Part shown: positions 29,810-39,533 of the stretch, in pieces | Layout of the letters: each line of letters begins with the position of its first letter | Position numbering within the stretch: the stretch's first letter is position 1 | NCBI RefSeq assembly: GCF_024732245.1 | Contig: NZ_CP093845.1 | Span: 1,116,001 to 1,180,000 of the forward strand | Source of the DNA: Dietzia sp. B32 | Lineage (GTDB): Bacteria > Actinomycetota > Actinomycetes > Mycobacteriales > Mycobacteriaceae | Direction: 5' to 3' | DNA length: 64,000 nt | Program-made: the position numbers and the translations under genes | Notes under the pieces: model-generated | The model's database searches: none | Seen by the model: only the letters and a program-made list of their open reading frames with translations | What the model was told of the DNA's origin: nothing

Positions 29810-30505
29810 TCATCGCCCGGCGGAGGTGGTCGGCGCCGGCGTCGGCGTCGATGTCTCCGCCTCCTCGGCCTCGGCCGTCTCGTCCTGCGCGTCCCCTGCC
29901 TCGGGCATCCGGAGTTCCTGCACCGACCGGCTGGACTGCCCGACCGGGACCGTCACTCCCACCTGGTTGACCGCGTCGGCCTTCCACTGCCCGTCCACAC
30001 GGGTGAGGTCGACGCGCATGGCCTGCCGACCGGTGATGTCCTCCTGGCCCTCGCGCTCGGAGTGCGCGGTGAACACGACGAGGACCGCCGCGTCCCCGGC
30101 GTCCCGGTCCAGCATCTCCACCGCGGCGTGGGACACCGTCGCCGTGGTGACCGCCTTCTGCTCGGTCACCCGCGTGCGCACGTCCTCGGCCCACTGTTCC
30201 TGCTCGGCGAGGAAGTCGCCCGTCGACGCCGCGGCCAGCTGGCCCAGGGAGTCGTCCACGCTGCGGTGGTCGAAGCTGAACGCGTTGATGATGACCTGGG
30301 AGGCGACGTCCGCGACGGCCTCCCGCTCCTGCGCCACCTCCTGTGCCGACCGCGCCTGGAGGTACTTCGCCCCGAACACCCCCAGCGTCGCCAGGCCGGC
30401 GACGAGGATCACGACGGCCACGACCGCCAGCCACCGCGGGACCCTCACCCCGGTGCGGGCCGCGCGCCCGGCGTCGACTCCCCCGTTCGTCTCCTGAGAA
30501 CTCAT
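29810..30505 (-). CDS. Mce-associated membrane protein (Mam)
   Basis: This 231-residue protein has a single N-terminal membrane helix at about residues 25-46 (WLAVVAVVILVAGLATLGVF) and an extracytoplasmic domain of the Mam type. The characteristic segments are QVIINAFSFDHRSVDDSLGQ near residue 71 and MRVDLTRVDGQWKADAVNQ near residue 165. The C-terminus is an acidic, Thr/Pro-rich tail likely disordered in the envelope. It starts 53 bp after mceF and is followed by a second Mam gene, the usual mceF-mam-mam order. Confidence 0.88.
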   Translation of the reverse strand: MSSQETNGGVDAGRAARTGVRVPRWLAVVAVVILVAGLATLGVFGAKYLQARSAQEVAQEREAVADVASQVIINAFSFDHRSVDDSLGQLAAASTGDFLAEQEQWAEDVRTRVTEQKAVTTATVSHAAVEMLDRDAGDAAVLVVFTAHSEREGQEDITGRQAMRVDLTRVDGQWKADAVNQVGVTVPVGQSSRSVQELRMPEAGDAQDETAEAEEAETSTPTPAPTTSAGR

Positions 30506-30558
30506 GGCGGCGACGGTACCGGAACCCCCGCGGGCCGGGTCATCGCCCGGTGCCGTCG

Positions 30559-31803
30559 TCACCGCGGGATCAACCCCTGGAGGACGGCGAGCTGCTCGGC
30601 GGCCACGGACAGGTTGAGCCTGTCCGGGTCGATCTTGGGCTTGGTGTCCCACGGCTGCGGGACGTCGGGGTGTGCGTACTCGACCCGGTCGGCGCCGCGG
30701 ACGGCCGTGGGGCTGCCGAACGGCACCGTGCACCGCGCGTCGTAGTTCGGCGGGAAGTTCTGCTCCTGCGGGTCGAAGGACGGGTCCTGCGCCTTCATCT
30801 GCTCGATGATCTCGTAGGTGCCCTCGTAACCCTGGGTACACGTGGTCGGGTTGTCCATCTCCAGGACCAGCCCGAAGTGGATCGTGCCGTCTCCCGGCGC
30901 CACGGACAGGCCACCGGCGGACAGGGCCGGCAGCAGCTGCAGCAACACCACGAACGACGGGGCGAGCGGGTCGACCGTCTTCATGGTGGTGGACAGGTTG
31001 CCCACCGCGCGGGTGAGCGGCTCGCCCGAGTTCTCCACGAGGTAGCGGGTCTCGTCTGCGAACTCCGGCGCGGTGGTGATGAGTCGTTCGAGATCCGAGT
31101 CGGAATCGCGCAGCGCCTCCGTCACGGTCCGGAGGTCCCGGGAGAAGCTGATGATCTCCCCCGACTGGTCGGCCTGGGTGTCGAGCACGGTCGCCCCGTC
31201 GCGGATCAGTGCCTGGAGCTGCGGCATCGTGCGGATGCCCTCGTCGGAGAGGCGGATCAGCGAATCCGACAGGCGCTGGAGTTGTGGGCCGCGGCCCTCG
31301 ACCGCCTTGCCGAGTTCGTCGACCATCACCTCGAGGTCGTCCAACGGCACCGAGCGCGACAGCTCGTCGACGGAGGCCAGCAGGTCCTCCACCCGTACCG
31401 GGAGGGCCTCACGGCCGGCCGAGACCACGTCCCCGTCTTTCAGGTGCGGCTCGGAGTAGCTGTTGGGACGCAGGTCGACGTACTGCTCACCGATCGCCGA
31501 GCGGTTGGCGACCACGGCCACCGTGTCCGCCGGGATGTCGGGGGTGCTGGAGTCCAGGTCCAGCTCGACCCGCACGCCGTCGTCGGTGAGCGTCAACTCC
31601 CCCACTCGTCCGACGGGTGTGCCGCGATAGTTGACCGCCGCGTTGGTGAACACACCGCCGGTGTCGGGCAGGTCCAGATAGACCTTGTACTGCCCGATGC
31701 CGAACAACGACGGCAGGCGCACGTAGTTGGCGCCGACGTAGGCCACGCCGACCGCCGCGATCACGCAGAACGCGATGAGCTGGGCTCTCAGTGTCTTGCT
31801 CAT
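30559..31803 (-). CDS. mceF: MCE family protein MceF, operon 1
   Basis: This 414-residue protein has an N-terminal membrane anchor (residues 7-25), an MCE/MlaD beta-barrel domain (about residues 36-115, containing GTPVGRVGELTLTDDGVRVEL) and a long helical region (about residues 140-290) with heptad-like spacing that in Mce proteins builds the lipid tunnel. ATG 31801-31803 overlaps the mceE stop (ATGA). As the sixth protein of the set it is expected in the hexameric mixed ring that passes lipids through the periplasm. The tail carries two cysteines (TTCTQGY, DARCTVPF) suited to a disulfide. Confidence 0.93.
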   Translation of the reverse strand: MSKTLRAQLIAFCVIAAVGVAYVGANYVRLPSLFGIGQYKVYLDLPDTGGVFTNAAVNYRGTPVGRVGELTLTDDGVRVELDLDSSTPDIPADTVAVVANRSAIGEQYVDLRPNSYSEPHLKDGDVVSAGREALPVRVEDLLASVDELSRSVPLDDLEVMVDELGKAVEGRGPQLQRLSDSLIRLSDEGIRTMPQLQALIRDGATVLDTQADQSGEIISFSRDLRTVTEALRDSDSDLERLITTAPEFADETRYLVENSGEPLTRAVGNLSTTMKTVDPLAPSFVVLLQLLPALSAGGLSVAPGDGTIHFGLVLEMDNPTTCTQGYEGTYEIIEQMKAQDPSFDPQEQNFPPNYDARCTVPFGSPTAVRGADRVEYAHPDVPQPWDTKPKIDPDRLNLSVAAEQLAVLQGLIPR

Positions 31804-33053
31804 CGGTATCCGGGCTCCCCTGGTTCGGGCAGGTACTTGTCGGAGAACTCCGAGGTACCCGGCGCGGGCCTGGGCTCCACGGCCCGGTCCATGATCGGTG
31901 GGATCGGTAGCAGTGGCAGGACGATGGTGGTTCTCCGGTCAGGGCCGTTGCCACCCTCCCACGGGTTCCCGGGGTCGACGTTGTACGGCCCGCGGGTGGT
32001 GATCGGCCGCAGCGGCACCGGATCACCCTGGTTCGCCCCGAGGTTGCGGAGCGTCTCGGAGATGGTCGCGTCAACCGAGAGGAACACGTTGGCCGAGCCA
32101 CCGATGGTCGACCGGATCGACGAGTCGGGGAACGGGAAGGTGGGGACGAAGCCGGTGAGCTCGATGAGATCGGGCGTCGACTCTCCGAGGTACTGGAGCA
32201 CCGGCCGCAGTGCGCGCAGGTCGGCGATGAGGTCCTCTCGGCTGGTCAGCAGGATGTCCGATCCCACCTCACCCAACGCGTCGATCCGGCGCAGCATCTC
32301 CACCAGCTGGGGCCGCTGCTCCTCGAGGACGGCCACGCCGGCCGGGAGCTCGTCGAGTGCGGCCTGGATCTGCTGACGCTGGTCGTTGGCCCGCGTCGTC
32401 ATGAGGTTCACCCCGTCGAGCGCGGCGGTGATGCTGTCTCGCTGTCGGTTGAGCCCGGAGATGAGCTCGTCCGCGGACCGCAGGGTCTCGGTGAGCCCCT
32501 CCTCCCGGCCGTCCGTGACCTTGCGTAGCTCGGACACGATCGGCTGCAGCTGGTCGACCCCGCCTCCGTTGAGCAGGAGCGAAAGGGCCCCGAGGACCTG
32601 TTCGATATCAGTCGCGGTGCGGGAGTTGGAGGTGGCGATCACGTCGCCGTCCGACAGCTGCCCGGTGGCCGGCTCGTCCTCCGGCGGGGTGAGCTGGACG
32701 AACTTCTCGCCGAGCAGGTTGGTCTGCTGGATCGAGGCCTCGGCGTTCGCCGGGAGGTCGAGATCATCGCGCAGGACGATGTCCACCTGGGCGGTCCACC
32801 CGTCCTCGGCGAGCGAGATCCCGGTGACGCGCCCGGCGTCGAGGCCGTTGACCTTGACGGTCGACTGCAGCACCAGGTCGAGCACGTCGTCGAACCGGAT
32901 GGACACCTCCATGGGGTCGTCCCCCACTTCTGCGCCGCCCGGCAGGGTGTAGTCCTCCAGGTTCATGGAACACCCGGCGGCCAGTGCCGCGACGAGGGCG
33001 GCCGAACCCAGCGCACGGCCCGCGCGTCCTGCCGTGGTGATGTGGCGGATCAT
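31800..33053 (-). CDS. mceE: MCE family lipoprotein MceE, operon 1
   Basis: This 417-residue Mce protein has a lipoprotein signal, with residues 15-27 hydrophobic and the lipobox-type AAGC ending at Cys28, followed by SMNLED. The MCE domain spans about residues 45-135 (VNGLDAGRVTGISLAEDG) and is followed by a helical coiled-coil region. MceE is the lipid-anchored member of actinobacterial Mce sets. Both ends overlap neighbours by 4 bp (ATGA with mceD, ATGA with mceF), so the stoichiometry of the six subunits is probably set by translational coupling. Confidence 0.93.
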   Translation of the reverse strand: MIRHITTAGRAGRALGSAALVAALAAGCSMNLEDYTLPGGAEVGDDPMEVSIRFDDVLDLVLQSTVKVNGLDAGRVTGISLAEDGWTAQVDIVLRDDLDLPANAEASIQQTNLLGEKFVQLTPPEDEPATGQLSDGDVIATSNSRTATDIEQVLGALSLLLNGGGVDQLQPIVSELRKVTDGREEGLTETLRSADELISGLNRQRDSITAALDGVNLMTTRANDQRQQIQAALDELPAGVAVLEEQRPQLVEMLRRIDALGEVGSDILLTSREDLIADLRALRPVLQYLGESTPDLIELTGFVPTFPFPDSSIRSTIGGSANVFLSVDATISETLRNLGANQGDPVPLRPITTRGPYNVDPGNPWEGGNGPDRRTTIVLPLLPIPPIMDRAVEPRPAPGTSEFSDKYLPEPGEPGYR

Positions 33054-34282
33054 CCCCGTCCCCCTTCGGACGCGGGCGTCATGGGCCACCCGCGGTTGCC
33101 CTCGACGGTGCCGGGCACCGGGATGGACTGCTTCATCTCGCCCGCCAGGATGCCCAGGGGCAGGTCCGGGTTGGCGTCCCTCAGCTCCTGGTTCCGCTGC
33201 GGGGCCAGCGCCTCGCACGCCTGGATGTCGGCGCGCCGCAGGTTGTCGAGCTCCTGGAAGAGCTCGCTGCCCGGGTTGAGGCGACCGAGCTTCATGATCT
33301 GACAGAGGATTCCGGCCGGGTTCTGCTTCTCCGGGATGTTCGGCCGCATCGACAGGGTCCCCGACTCCGCGTCGTACGCGCTGATGAGGTTGGACAACGC
33401 CAACGGCGCCACCTTGAGGATCTCCTCCAGGTCGTCGCGTTGGTCGGCCGTGATCTGGCTGATGGTGACCAGGCGGTCGGCGTTGCTGCGGATGACGTCC
33501 TGGTTGTCCCGTACCAGTCGCGCGACGTCGGCCAGCGCGTAGCTCAACTCGCCGAGCGCTCCCTGCAGGTCTTCGCGTTGCCCGGCGACGGTCTGGTTGA
33601 ACGTCGCCATCTGGGAGTTGAACTGGCGTACCTGGGCGTCGTTCTGCGCGAGCATAGTGACGAAGGACTGCAGGTTGACCACGGTCTCGCTGATGTCCTG
33701 GCTCGAGTCCGCGAGCGTGGTGGCGGCGCCGGACAGCTCGTCGATCGAGCGTCCGAGCGCGGCCCCGTTGTCCGCGAGGGTGTCGGCCGACGCGGCCACG
33801 AACCGGTCGAGTGCACCGTCCCGGTTGGCGCCGTCCGGGCCGAGGGCCTCGGTGAGGTCCTTGATCGACGCGTAGAGCTTGTCGACCTCGACGGGCGTGG
33901 CGGTGCGTTCGAGCGGGATGTGCGCTCCGGATTCCATCGTGGGTCCACCGGAGTACGCGGGCACCAGCTGGATGTTGCGATCCGGGATGACCGAGGGGGT
34001 CACCTGGACGGCCTTCGCGTCGACGGGGACCTCGACCCCGCGGGAGACGTGGAGTGTGACCTCCACCGTGTCACCCATCGGCGTCACCTCGTCCACCGAG
34101 CCCACGGTCACGCCGAGGATCCGTACGTCGGTCCCCTTGGAGATGCCCACCGCGCTCGGGAAGGTGGCGGTGATGGTGGTCCGTCCCAGCCGGGTGACGG
34201 CGAGGTAGGTGACGGCCACGATCGCGACGACGACGACGAGGAGCAGCGCGACCAGCCAGTACGGCAGCTTCTTGTGCATCAT
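33050..34282 (-). CDS. mceD: MCE family protein MceD, operon 1
   Basis: This 410-residue protein has a membrane anchor at residues 5-27 (PYWLVALLLVVVVAIVAVTY), an MCE domain at about 35-115 (GTDVRILGVTVGSVDEVTP) and a helical region with repeated Asn/Gln-rich heptads to about residue 290. The start is the first of two adjacent ATGs (34280-34282), the one that overlaps the mceC stop. The C-terminal part has paired cysteines (ILCQIMK, IQACEAL) like other MceD proteins. Confidence 0.93.
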   Translation of the reverse strand: MMHKKLPYWLVALLLVVVVAIVAVTYLAVTRLGRTTITATFPSAVGISKGTDVRILGVTVGSVDEVTPMGDTVEVTLHVSRGVEVPVDAKAVQVTPSVIPDRNIQLVPAYSGGPTMESGAHIPLERTATPVEVDKLYASIKDLTEALGPDGANRDGALDRFVAASADTLADNGAALGRSIDELSGAATTLADSSQDISETVVNLQSFVTMLAQNDAQVRQFNSQMATFNQTVAGQREDLQGALGELSYALADVARLVRDNQDVIRSNADRLVTISQITADQRDDLEEILKVAPLALSNLISAYDAESGTLSMRPNIPEKQNPAGILCQIMKLGRLNPGSELFQELDNLRRADIQACEALAPQRNQELRDANPDLPLGILAGEMKQSIPVPGTVEGNRGWPMTPASEGGRG

Positions 34283-35301
34283 TTGATCCCACTCTGTCGA
34301 GCCGGCGTGCGGGCACCCGGGTAGAAGGGCGGTTCCGGCACGCCCGGCGGGATGAGGTTGGTGACCACGGAGTCGAACCACCGTCCGGTGCCCAGCAAGT
34401 TGGCGTACAGCCGGTAGAAGGGTGCCAGGTTGTGGATGGACTTCTTCAGGTCCTCCTCGTGATCGGTGAGGATCTCGAGGGCGGAGTCGAGGCTGTCCAG
34501 GGTCGGGCCGAACTTCGCCTCGTTCTCCCCCACGAACCGCCGCAGTTCGCCGGACAGTCCGCGCGTCGAGGCCAGGACCAGTTTGAGAGTCTCGGACCGC
34601 TGGTTGAGTTCACCGAGCAGCTGACCGGTTCCGATGATGAGTCGCCGGAAGTCGTCGTTGCGCTCCGCGAGGATCGCCGAGCTGGTCCGGGTGGCCTCGA
34701 GGAGCTGGCGTAGCTCCTCGTCCCGGCTGGAGATGGTCTGGGAGAGTCGGGACACCCCGTCCACTGCGCTGCGGAACTCCTCGGGTGAGGCCTGCATGGC
34801 GTCGGTGAGGGTGTCCAGGCTCTCGGCCAGTTTGGCGTCGTCGATCGCGTCGAGGGTCTCAGCAGCGGAGGAGAACGCGGTCACCACGTCGTACGGGGCC
34901 ACGGTGCGCTCGAGCGGAATCGGCTCGGAACGGTCCAACTCCCCCGTCCCGGCCGGGCTCAGCGCGAGGTACTTCTGCCCCAGCACCGTCTTGACCTGGA
35001 TGCTCGCCCGCGTGTCGTCCCCGAGCCACGCGTCCTTCGCGCGGAAGCCCACGAGCACCTTGTCGCCCTCGAGCTCCACGCCGGTCACGACGCCCACCTT
35101 CACTCCGGCGACACGTACCTCGTTGCCGTCGGCGAGGCCCGCGGCCTCGGAGAAGTACGCCTCGTACTTGGGGCCCGCACCCACCACGGGCAGCGAGTCC
35201 AGCTGGAACGACCCGAGGGTGAGCACGAGGATCACGACCACCCCGATCGCGCCGATCGTGGCGTTTCCGAACCGGGGCTCGCCCGGCCTGCGCTTGCTCA
35301 C
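34279..35301 (-). CDS. mceC: MCE family protein MceC, operon 1
   Basis: This 340-residue protein has a membrane anchor at residues 13-32, an MCE domain (about 42-120; GNEVRVAGVKVGVVTGVEL) and a helical tail region with the SRDEELRQLLEATR-type heptads common to MceC. It ends in a short Pro-rich segment. The GTG start overlaps the mceB stop by 4 bp. The C-terminal segment YRLYANLLGTGRWFDSVVTN is typical of the B/C pair. Confidence 0.93.
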   Translation of the reverse strand: MSKRRPGEPRFGNATIGAIGVVVILVLTLGSFQLDSLPVVGAGPKYEAYFSEAAGLADGNEVRVAGVKVGVVTGVELEGDKVLVGFRAKDAWLGDDTRASIQVKTVLGQKYLALSPAGTGELDRSEPIPLERTVAPYDVVTAFSSAAETLDAIDDAKLAESLDTLTDAMQASPEEFRSAVDGVSRLSQTISSRDEELRQLLEATRTSSAILAERNDDFRRLIIGTGQLLGELNQRSETLKLVLASTRGLSGELRRFVGENEAKFGPTLDSLDSALEILTDHEEDLKKSIHNLAPFYRLYANLLGTGRWFDSVVTNLIPPGVPEPPFYPGARTPARQSGIK

Positions 35302-36389
35302 GGGATGCCCCCTTCATGGCACCGCGGTGCGACGTTGGTGTACACGGTGTGGTTGACGGTCGGCCCTCCGGACGGGAGGAGATTGGGCACTCCGTTGCCC
35401 GGTCCGTGGACGACGTCGAGGCCGCAGAGATAGAACTGGAACCAGGATCCGAACGACCCCATCCGGATGAGGTTGTCGGTCTTGCGCGGCATGTTCTCCA
35501 GGACCTGGCTGAGCTTGTCCTCGTTGTCGGCGAGGTTGTCGGTGACGAGCTTGAGGTGGTCGAGGGACTCGGTGACCGCCGGGCGCGTCGCGGTGACGAC
35601 GTTCTCCGCCGAGGACGTCAGGTCCGCCATCGAGTCGAGCGAACTCCCGATCGCGTCCCGTTCGCCGGCCAGCCCCTCGACGAGCTGCCGGGTGGTCACG
35701 ACGAGCTGCTGGAACTGCACGTCCCTCTCGTTGATCGTCTCCAGGACCCGGGTGAGGTTGTCGATCACCTCGCCGATCACCCGGTCGCGATCGGCCAGGT
35801 GGTTGGTGAGCTGCCCCGTCTGCTGCACCAGGCTGGTCACGGTGCCGCCCTCGCCCTGCAGGACCCGCACGAGGGAGTCCGCGAGCGCGTTGACGTCCTC
35901 GGGCTGCAGGGTCGTGAACAACGGTCGGAACCCGTTGAACAGTGCCGTGAGATCGACCGCGGGGGACGTCTTCTCGATCGGGATGGTGGTGCCCTCGGGC
36001 AGGGCCGGCTGGACCGGGCCCGGCTCTCTCGAGATGTTCATGTACCGCTGGCCGATCATGTTGCGGAACCGGAGGGACAGGTGGACGTTGGCGGGCAGCG
36101 TCCGGTCGCCGGACATCGTGAAGTACACCTTGGCCTTGTCCCGGTCGTGGACCTCGAAGTCGGTCACGTGCCCCACCACCACGCCGGCGATGCGTACGTC
36201 GTCGCCCTTCTCGACCATGGTGGCGTCCGAGAAGACGGCCGAGTACTCGACGCCGTCCTCGCGGGTGCCGCCGCGGATCGTGGTGGCGAGGATCATGCTC
36301 AGCAGGCCGGTCACCACGATGAAGACGACGAGCTTGATGAACGAGGACAGCAGCCCACCTCGGAAGAGCGCCTTGAGTTTGGTGGTCAT
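35298..36389 (-). CDS. mceB: MCE family protein MceB, operon 1
   Basis: This 363-residue protein has a membrane anchor at residues 15-37 (SFIKLVVFIVVTGLLSMIL), an MCE domain (about 45-135; GDDVRIAGVVVGHVTDFEV, then FRNMIGQRYMNI) and a helical segment with the MceB signature LADRDRVIGEVIDNLTRVL near residue 205. A C-terminal pair of cysteines (YLCGLD, PRCHEG) may form a disulfide. The 4-bp overlaps with mceA and mceC show coupling. Confidence 0.94.
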   Translation of the reverse strand: MTTKLKALFRGGLLSSFIKLVVFIVVTGLLSMILATTIRGGTREDGVEYSAVFSDATMVEKGDDVRIAGVVVGHVTDFEVHDRDKAKVYFTMSGDRTLPANVHLSLRFRNMIGQRYMNISREPGPVQPALPEGTTIPIEKTSPAVDLTALFNGFRPLFTTLQPEDVNALADSLVRVLQGEGGTVTSLVQQTGQLTNHLADRDRVIGEVIDNLTRVLETINERDVQFQQLVVTTRQLVEGLAGERDAIGSSLDSMADLTSSAENVVTATRPAVTESLDHLKLVTDNLADNEDKLSQVLENMPRKTDNLIRMGSFGSWFQFYLCGLDVVHGPGNGVPNLLPSGGPTVNHTVYTNVAPRCHEGGIP

Positions 36390-37822
36390 CGGAAGGCCAC
36401 CTCCGTCCCGCGCAGCGCCGGGGCGCCGATCGCGCCGATCCAGCCCGGGATCTCGGCGGCGTCACGTGAGGTGGCGACGCCGTACACCGTGCGGACGGTG
36501 TCCGTCTCGACCGGCGATCCCGCGTAGGCCATGGCCATGACGTCGCGGTCCTGCCCGGCCGTCACGGTGGACGGGAACGGGAGGTTCGGCTGCTCCGGAA
36601 CGGCGCGGCCCGGCGCGGCGGGAACCGATCCGCGGGTCCGTAGGGACGGCACCGGGCCGTCCAGGTCGAGGGGGTTGGGCAGGGTGGGGATGAACTGCGG
36701 GCCCGGGTTGCGCGTCGGCGGTTGGAACGACCCGTCCGCGATCGCCCCGCCCGGGGCCATGGGGAAGATGGCCGGCTCCTGGGCCGGCTCGTAGCAGCGC
36801 GGTCCGCGGGTGTCGAAGAAGCGGGGCTCATCCTGGTTCGGCACGTACCGGCCCTTCGGGTTGACCACCTCGATCGTCACCCGGATGCCCGGGTGCGGAT
36901 CCCCCACACCGAGGATCGCGTCGGAGCGGTCCAGCGCGAGCATGAAGTTCTCGACCGTGCAGGGCAGGGCCGGGGAATACTCCGCCAGGTACTCCAGGGA
37001 GGTCCGCGAGTCCGCGGCCAGGGCGATGAGATCGGATCGGTTGTCCGAGAGGAAACCGGTGAGGGTCTCCGCCGACCGGGTGATGCGCTCCAGTCCGTCC
37101 GCGATGTCGGGGCGTCGCTGCACCACCGTGTCGCCGGTGGTGCGCAGCGCGTCGAGGGCGTTGATGAGATCCGGGAGTGCCTCGGAGTAGGTCTGGGAGA
37201 AGGTCGCGAGGTCGGCGAGACCGGACTCCAGGGCCGGCATCTCCTCGGTGATGCCCTCGAAGACCTGACCGATCTCCACCAGGCTCGCCCCGATCTCGTC
37301 TCCGCGACCCGCCAACGCCTGGTTGAGGGCCCCGAGGGTCCCGGCCAGCTTCTGCGGCGGGACGGCTTCGAGCACGGGGAGCAGACCGTCCAGGACGCGG
37401 CCGAGTTCGGTGGCGTTACCGCGGGTGTCCTGTTCGATCGTGCTGCCTGCCTCGAGGGTGCCTGCGGGCTGGTCGGGGAATCCGAGGTCCACGTACCGCT
37501 CGCCGAACAGTGTCTTGGGCAGCAACCGGCCACTGACGTTGGCCGGCAACTGGTCGATGAGGTCGGGATCGAACTCCAGGTTCACGCGCACCCGTTCACC
37601 GTCGGGCTCGAGGCCGGCGACCCGTCCGACGAGAACGCCGCGAGCCTTGACGTCGGCGTCGACGGGCAGCGAGTAGGCCATGTCGTCGGTGATCATGGCG
37701 ACGCTGTCGGAGGAAGTGAACGCGCGGTTGTAGATCGCGATGGTGGTACCGACGAACGCCACGACGATGACGATGAACAACGCGGCCAGGAGTCGCGTCT
37801 TAAACGGGGACAACTCGTTCAT
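36386..37822 (-). CDS. mceA: MCE family protein MceA, operon 1
   Basis: This 478-residue protein is the longest of the set. It has a membrane anchor at residues 10-30, an MCE domain (about 45-120; DADVKARGVLVGRVAGLEP, LPKTLFGERYVDL) and a helical region (residues about 150-290; LAGRGDEIGASLVEIGQ). A Pro-rich C-terminal extension of about 110 residues contains two cysteines (RCYEP and ALPCTVEN upstream). MceA is the first periplasmic subunit after the permeases; ATG 37820-37822 overlaps the yrbEB stop. The extended tail is longer than the corresponding part of operon 2. Confidence 0.94.
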   Translation of the reverse strand: MNELSPFKTRLLAALFIVIVVAFVGTTIAIYNRAFTSSDSVAMITDDMAYSLPVDADVKARGVLVGRVAGLEPDGERVRVNLEFDPDLIDQLPANVSGRLLPKTLFGERYVDLGFPDQPAGTLEAGSTIEQDTRGNATELGRVLDGLLPVLEAVPPQKLAGTLGALNQALAGRGDEIGASLVEIGQVFEGITEEMPALESGLADLATFSQTYSEALPDLINALDALRTTGDTVVQRRPDIADGLERITRSAETLTGFLSDNRSDLIALAADSRTSLEYLAEYSPALPCTVENFMLALDRSDAILGVGDPHPGIRVTIEVVNPKGRYVPNQDEPRFFDTRGPRCYEPAQEPAIFPMAPGGAIADGSFQPPTRNPGPQFIPTLPNPLDLDGPVPSLRTRGSVPAAPGRAVPEQPNLPFPSTVTAGQDRDVMAMAYAGSPVETDTVRTVYGVATSRDAAEIPGWIGAIGAPALRGTEVAFR

Positions 37823-38676
37823 CCGGCCACCCGCACAGTCGTGGTCGTGCCCCAGAGGGCGAGGCCGACGAAGAAGTTGAGGATGGCGACGACGACGATG
37901 GTCGTCCGCACCGCCCGGCCGACCGCGACGCCGACGCCGGCAGGCCCTCCGGTGGCGGTGAATCCGTAGTAGCAGTGGATCATCACCAGCACGAACGCGA
38001 AGATGATGACCTTGACGAACGAATAGATGACGTCTTCCGGCGGCAGGAACAGATGGAAGTAGTGGTCGAACGAGCCGGTGGACTGGCCCTGGATCATCGT
38101 GTTCACACCTCGGGTGGCGAGGTACGACGAGAGCAGACCCACCACGTAGAGCGGGATGACCGCGACGAAACCGGCGATGATGCGAGTGGTGACCAGGTAG
38201 GGCACGCTCGGGATCGCCATCACCTCGAGGGCGTCGATCTCCTCTGAGATCCGCATCGCGCCGAGCTGGGCGGTGAAGCCACACCCGACGGTGGCGGACA
38301 ACGCGAGCGACGCCACGAGGGGCGCGACCTCGCGGGTGTTGACGTACGCCGACAGGAACCCGGTCAGGACCGAGCTACCGATCTGATCCAGCGCCGCGTA
38401 CCCCTGTAATCCGACGACGACGCCGGTGAACCCGCTCATCATGACGATGACGCCGATCGTGCCGCCGAGGACGGCGAGCACGCCCACCCCGAAGGTCACC
38501 TCGGCGATGAGCCGCAGGACCTCCTTGCGGTAGTGAACTACGGTCTGTGGGATCCACCGGATGGCCCGGAGGTGGAAGGCGAGCTGGTCGCCGAGTGAAT
38601 CGAACGAGGCGATGGGGCCACGGACCATCGCCCTCAGCCGGGCCCGCGTGGGTCCGACGTCGGTATGGATCGCCAT
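37819..38676 (-). CDS. yrbEB: YrbEB/MlaE-type ABC permease, operon 1
   Basis: This 285-residue MlaE-family permease has an N-terminal amphipathic segment, then about five membrane helices (residues 60-285). The family signature ISEEIDALEVMAIPSVPYL near residue 150 holds the EEIDALxVMxI coupling-helix motif that docks to the ATPase. It starts 1 bp away from the yrbEA stop (TAGATG). With YrbEA and the Mkl ATPase it forms the inner-membrane lipid importer that receives substrate from the Mce ring. The C-terminal GFTATGGPAGVGVAVGRAV motif is conserved. Confidence 0.95.
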   Translation of the reverse strand: MAIHTDVGPTRARLRAMVRGPIASFDSLGDQLAFHLRAIRWIPQTVVHYRKEVLRLIAEVTFGVGVLAVLGGTIGVIVMMSGFTGVVVGLQGYAALDQIGSSVLTGFLSAYVNTREVAPLVASLALSATVGCGFTAQLGAMRISEEIDALEVMAIPSVPYLVTTRIIAGFVAVIPLYVVGLLSSYLATRGVNTMIQGQSTGSFDHYFHLFLPPEDVIYSFVKVIIFAFVLVMIHCYYGFTATGGPAGVGVAVGRAVRTTIVVVAILNFFVGLALWGTTTTVRVAG

Positions 38677-39507
38677 CTACGACCCCTTCGGCGGGACGAT
38701 CTGCAGATACATCGCCGTGAGGATGAGATTGGCGAAGAACAGCAGGAGGAATGTGAGGACGACGCCCAGGTTGACGGCATCGCCGACTCCCTTGGGACCG
38801 CCCTTGGGGTTCATGCCGCAGTACGAGGACACGACTCCGGCGATGAGGCCGAATACGAGGGCCTTGATCGAGGACATGATGAAGTCCGGCAGCTGGGCGA
38901 GCGCCCCGAAGGACATGAGGTAGGCGCCCGGGGTGCCACCCTGCAGGAGGATGTTGAACACGTAGCCCCCGGCGATGCCGACGATCGACACCAGACCGTT
39001 GAGCAGGACCGCGATGAGCATCATGCCCAGCACGCGGGGTACCACGAGGCGCTGGACCGGGTCGATTCCCAGCACCCGCATGGCGTCGAGCTCCTCGCGG
39101 ATGGTGCGGGCGCCGAGATCGGCCGCCACCGCGGACCCGGCGGCCCCGGCGATGAGCAGGGAGGTCACGAGCGGCGCGCCCTGCTGGACGACGGCGAGGA
39201 CGCCGGTCGCGCCGGTGTAGGCCTCCGCCCCGAGCTGCTGCACCAGCGAGCCCGTCTGCATCGCGACGACCGCGCCAAAGGGGATCGCCACCAGCGCCGA
39301 CGGCAGGATCGTCACCGACGCGATGAACCATGACTGGCCTATGAACTCGCGGAACTGGAACGGTCGCCTGAATATGCCCCGCAACACCTCGATGAACAGA
39401 CGGAACACCTTGCCGGCTTCGCCGACGGCCTGCTGGACGCCGTTGCCGACGTCCGCCGGTGCCACTCCGGATGTTCGCCTGGGCTGCTGAGTCGCACCCT
39501 CCGCCAT
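38677..39507 (-). CDS. yrbEA: YrbEA/MlaE-type ABC permease, operon 1
   Basis: This 276-residue MlaE permease has a cytoplasmic N-terminus of about 45 residues, then membrane helices, with the coupling motif IREELDAMRVLGIDPVQRL near residue 140 and the conserved GGPKGVGDAVNLGVV near the C-terminus. It lies 26 bp downstream of the mkl stop and directly upstream of yrbEB. It is the partner half of the heterodimeric permease. Having mkl immediately upstream makes ATPase and permease one transcription unit. Confidence 0.95.
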   Translation of the reverse strand: MAEGATQQPRRTSGVAPADVGNGVQQAVGEAGKVFRLFIEVLRGIFRRPFQFREFIGQSWFIASVTILPSALVAIPFGAVVAMQTGSLVQQLGAEAYTGATGVLAVVQQGAPLVTSLLIAGAAGSAVAADLGARTIREELDAMRVLGIDPVQRLVVPRVLGMMLIAVLLNGLVSIVGIAGGYVFNILLQGGTPGAYLMSFGALAQLPDFIMSSIKALVFGLIAGVVSSYCGMNPKGGPKGVGDAVNLGVVLTFLLLFFANLILTAMYLQIVPPKGS

Positions 39508-39533
39508 CTGTCTCCCCCGGACTCGTCGCCGCC